Below, in pieces: positions 63,035 through 64,000 of a stretch of 64,000 bases of DNA; position 1 is the stretch's first letter, and every line of letters begins with the position of its first letter. Made by a program: the position numbers and the translations under genes. Location of the stretch: contig NZ_JAHQCW010000003.1 in NCBI RefSeq assembly GCF_019042275.1, forward strand, positions 161,394 through 225,393, in the 5' to 3' direction. The notes beneath the pieces were generated by a model. That model was not told where the DNA came from. It saw nothing but the letters and a program-made list of their open reading frames with translations, and ran no database searches. This DNA comes from Diplocloster agilis (lineage in GTDB: Bacteria > Bacillota > Clostridia > Lachnospirales > Lachnospiraceae).

Positions 63035-63040
63035 TTCGTT

Positions 63041-64000
63041 ATGTCTAAGAAAAGAATATATGATCAAAAACACCTCACCACCAGTCAAAGAATCCATATT
63101 GAAAAAGGCCTGAACGATGGACTGTCTTTTGCTGCTATCGCCAGAAAACTTGAGAAGCACCCAAGTACTATTGCTAAAGAAGTAAAGAAATACCGCACCT
63201 TTCAAAAACATGCAGTTGATAAAAGTCATCCTCTGCGCTGTGCCAGATTTAAGGAGTGCTCCTTGCGTTTTCTTTGTGACAAACCTAATTGTGTGAAAGT
63301 CTGTAAATACTGTTATAACACCAGTTTACGCACTCCTGTTTGCACAACTCTTTGTCCGGAATACCTTGAGCCCCAATGTCCTTCTATTTCTAAAGCTCCT
63401 TTTGTTTGTAATAATTGTGCAAAAAGCAGAACCTGTAATAAAAATAAAGCATTCTACATTGCTCAGAATGCAGATAAGTCCTCACAGGAACTACTCGTAT
63501 CTTGCAGGCAAGGCATTAATCAAAATGCTGCTGACATCGCTCTGCTTGATGACCTTATTTCTCCATTGCTCTCTCAGGGGCAGTCTCTCGCTCACATTTA
63601 TGCCTTTCACGGGCATGAGATTCCTTGTTCCAGAAAGACGCTCTACAATTATATAGACCTGGGCGTTTTTACTGCCAAGAACATCGATCTGCGTCGCAAG
63701 GTACGTTACAAATGTAAGCCTAGAAAAACCGGTACAAGAGTAAGTCTGGCTGCAAAAGAATTCCGTATAGGACGAACTTACGAGGATTTTCAAAAGTTCA
63801 TACAAGAGAATCCTGATATTCCAGTGATCGAACTTGATACGGTAGAAGGCGGACGGGATAACAGCACTCAGGCTTTCCTTACCCTCTTTTTCCGTAACTG
63901 CTCTCTTATGCTTATTTTTGTACTACAAGAGAAATCTCAGGACCAGGTCATAAAGGTTTTCGATTATTTGACAGAGAAGCTCGGTATTAAGGTATTTCAG
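63041..64000 (+). CDS. IS30-family transposase (cut by window edge)
   Basis: The frame is open from ATG 63041 to the window end (320 codons, no stop). N-terminal helix-turn-helix with SFAAIARKLEKHPSTIAKEV (about 28-47), then a cysteine-rich stretch (about 68-135, many CxxC-like pairs) and the start of the DDE core with IELDTVEGG (about 266-274; first catalytic D). AGGAGG at 63028-63033 with seven bases spacing. The rest of the element and its right end lie beyond the window; the left inverted repeat was not identified in 62900-63040. Confidence 0.9.
   Translation, partial: MSKKRIYDQKHLTTSQRIHIEKGLNDGLSFAAIARKLEKHPSTIAKEVKKYRTFQKHAVDKSHPLRCARFKECSLRFLCDKPNCVKVCKYCYNTSLRTPVCTTLCPEYLEPQCPSISKAPFVCNNCAKSRTCNKNKAFYIAQNADKSSQELLVSCRQGINQNAADIALLDDLISPLLSQGQSLAHIYAFHGHEIPCSRKTLYNYIDLGVFTAKNIDLRRKVRYKCKPRKTGTRVSLAAKEFRIGRTYEDFQKFIQENPDIPVIELDTVEGGRDNSTQAFLTLFFRNCSLMLIFVLQEKSQDQVIKVFDYLTEKLGIKVFQ
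63041..64000 (+). mobile_element. IS30-family insertion sequence, left part
   Basis: Defined only by the partial transposase. The left boundary is probably between 62900 and 63010, after the MerR promoter. The low-GC, differing codon use contrasts with the GC-rich genes before it. Confidence 0.7.

Noticed and set aside
1..64000. CRISPR arrays, rRNA or tRNA genes
   Set aside because: No regularly spaced direct repeats and no rRNA- or tRNA-like sequence were noticed on reading.

Overview
The window looks like the surface-polysaccharide region of a Gram-positive Clostridia genome, most likely a Lachnospiraceae-type gut anaerobe. This rests on strong AGGAGG ribosome sites, many TTG/GTG starts, a WbaP-type priming transferase with Wzx/Wzy genes, TagA/TagD/TagF-like and VanZ-family proteins, and a GlmM, TrkAH and AhpC gene set without an outer membrane. 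The glycan genes (about 2.3-43.4 kb) are visibly more AT-rich than the housekeeping block (about 43.7-62.8 kb), which suggests imported cassettes. The genus was not determined.

Layout. 1-0.86 kb: the 5' part of a membrane protein, an XRE regulator, and a clear promoter for the priming transferase. 0.86-2.27 kb: the only polyprenyl-phosphate glycosyl-1-phosphate transferase (WbaP type) in the window. 2.4-14.3 kb (+): cassette A, with glycosyltransferases, a CDP-glycerol pair, a fucosyltransferase-like protein, acyltransferases, a kinase-methyltransferase fusion, Wzx and Wzy. 29.2-14.3 kb (-): cassette B, with a GT26-GT4 pair, Wzy, Wzx, a sialyltransferase-like protein and a CMP-legionaminic-acid type pathway (LegB, LegC, PtmE-like, ATP-grasp/HAD, NeuB/LegI, NeuC/LegG, NeuA/LegF). 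A and B converge tail to tail with only 8 bp between stops. 29.5-32.0 kb (+): an MNT/HEPN pair and a Schlafen-AlbA type regulator. 43.4-32.3 kb (-): cassette C, with a second GT26-GT4 pair, two kinase-like proteins, a GT11 fucosyltransferase, Wzy, Wzx and an alpha/beta hydrolase. 43.7-48 kb: VanZ, tyrosine recombinase, GlmM, VanZ, P-loop kinase. 48.2-53.3 kb: TrkA-TrkH, AhpF-N-like and AhpC, AraC regulator. 53.6-58.7 kb: GDP-mannose/GDP-L-fucose operon. 58.9-62.8 kb: DeoR, DUF3795, GNAT, SDR and MerR genes. The window ends inside an IS30-family transposase.

Main discovery candidate. A 24-27 bp element (core AATAATAGCAATTATT followed by a GGAGG) lies at the head of all three cassettes: copy 1 at 2301-2327 (+) just after the priming transferase, copy 2 at 29225-29251 (-), and copy 3 at 43487-43510 (-). 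Copies 1 and 2 match at 26 of 27 positions, and homology stops sharply outside the element. Copy 1 is inverted relative to copies 2 and 3, and a complete tyrosine recombinase gene lies just beyond copy 3. Inversion between these sites would swap which complete Wzx/Wzy cassette sits behind the single promoter and priming transferase. The rival explanation is a conserved leader element (JUMPstart/LoaP-like) for long glycan operons. The sequence alone does not decide between them.

The parts fit together metabolically. The GDP-fucose operon supplies the fucosyltransferases of A and C, GlmM supports amino-sugar supply, and cassette B makes and probably transfers a nonulosonic acid.
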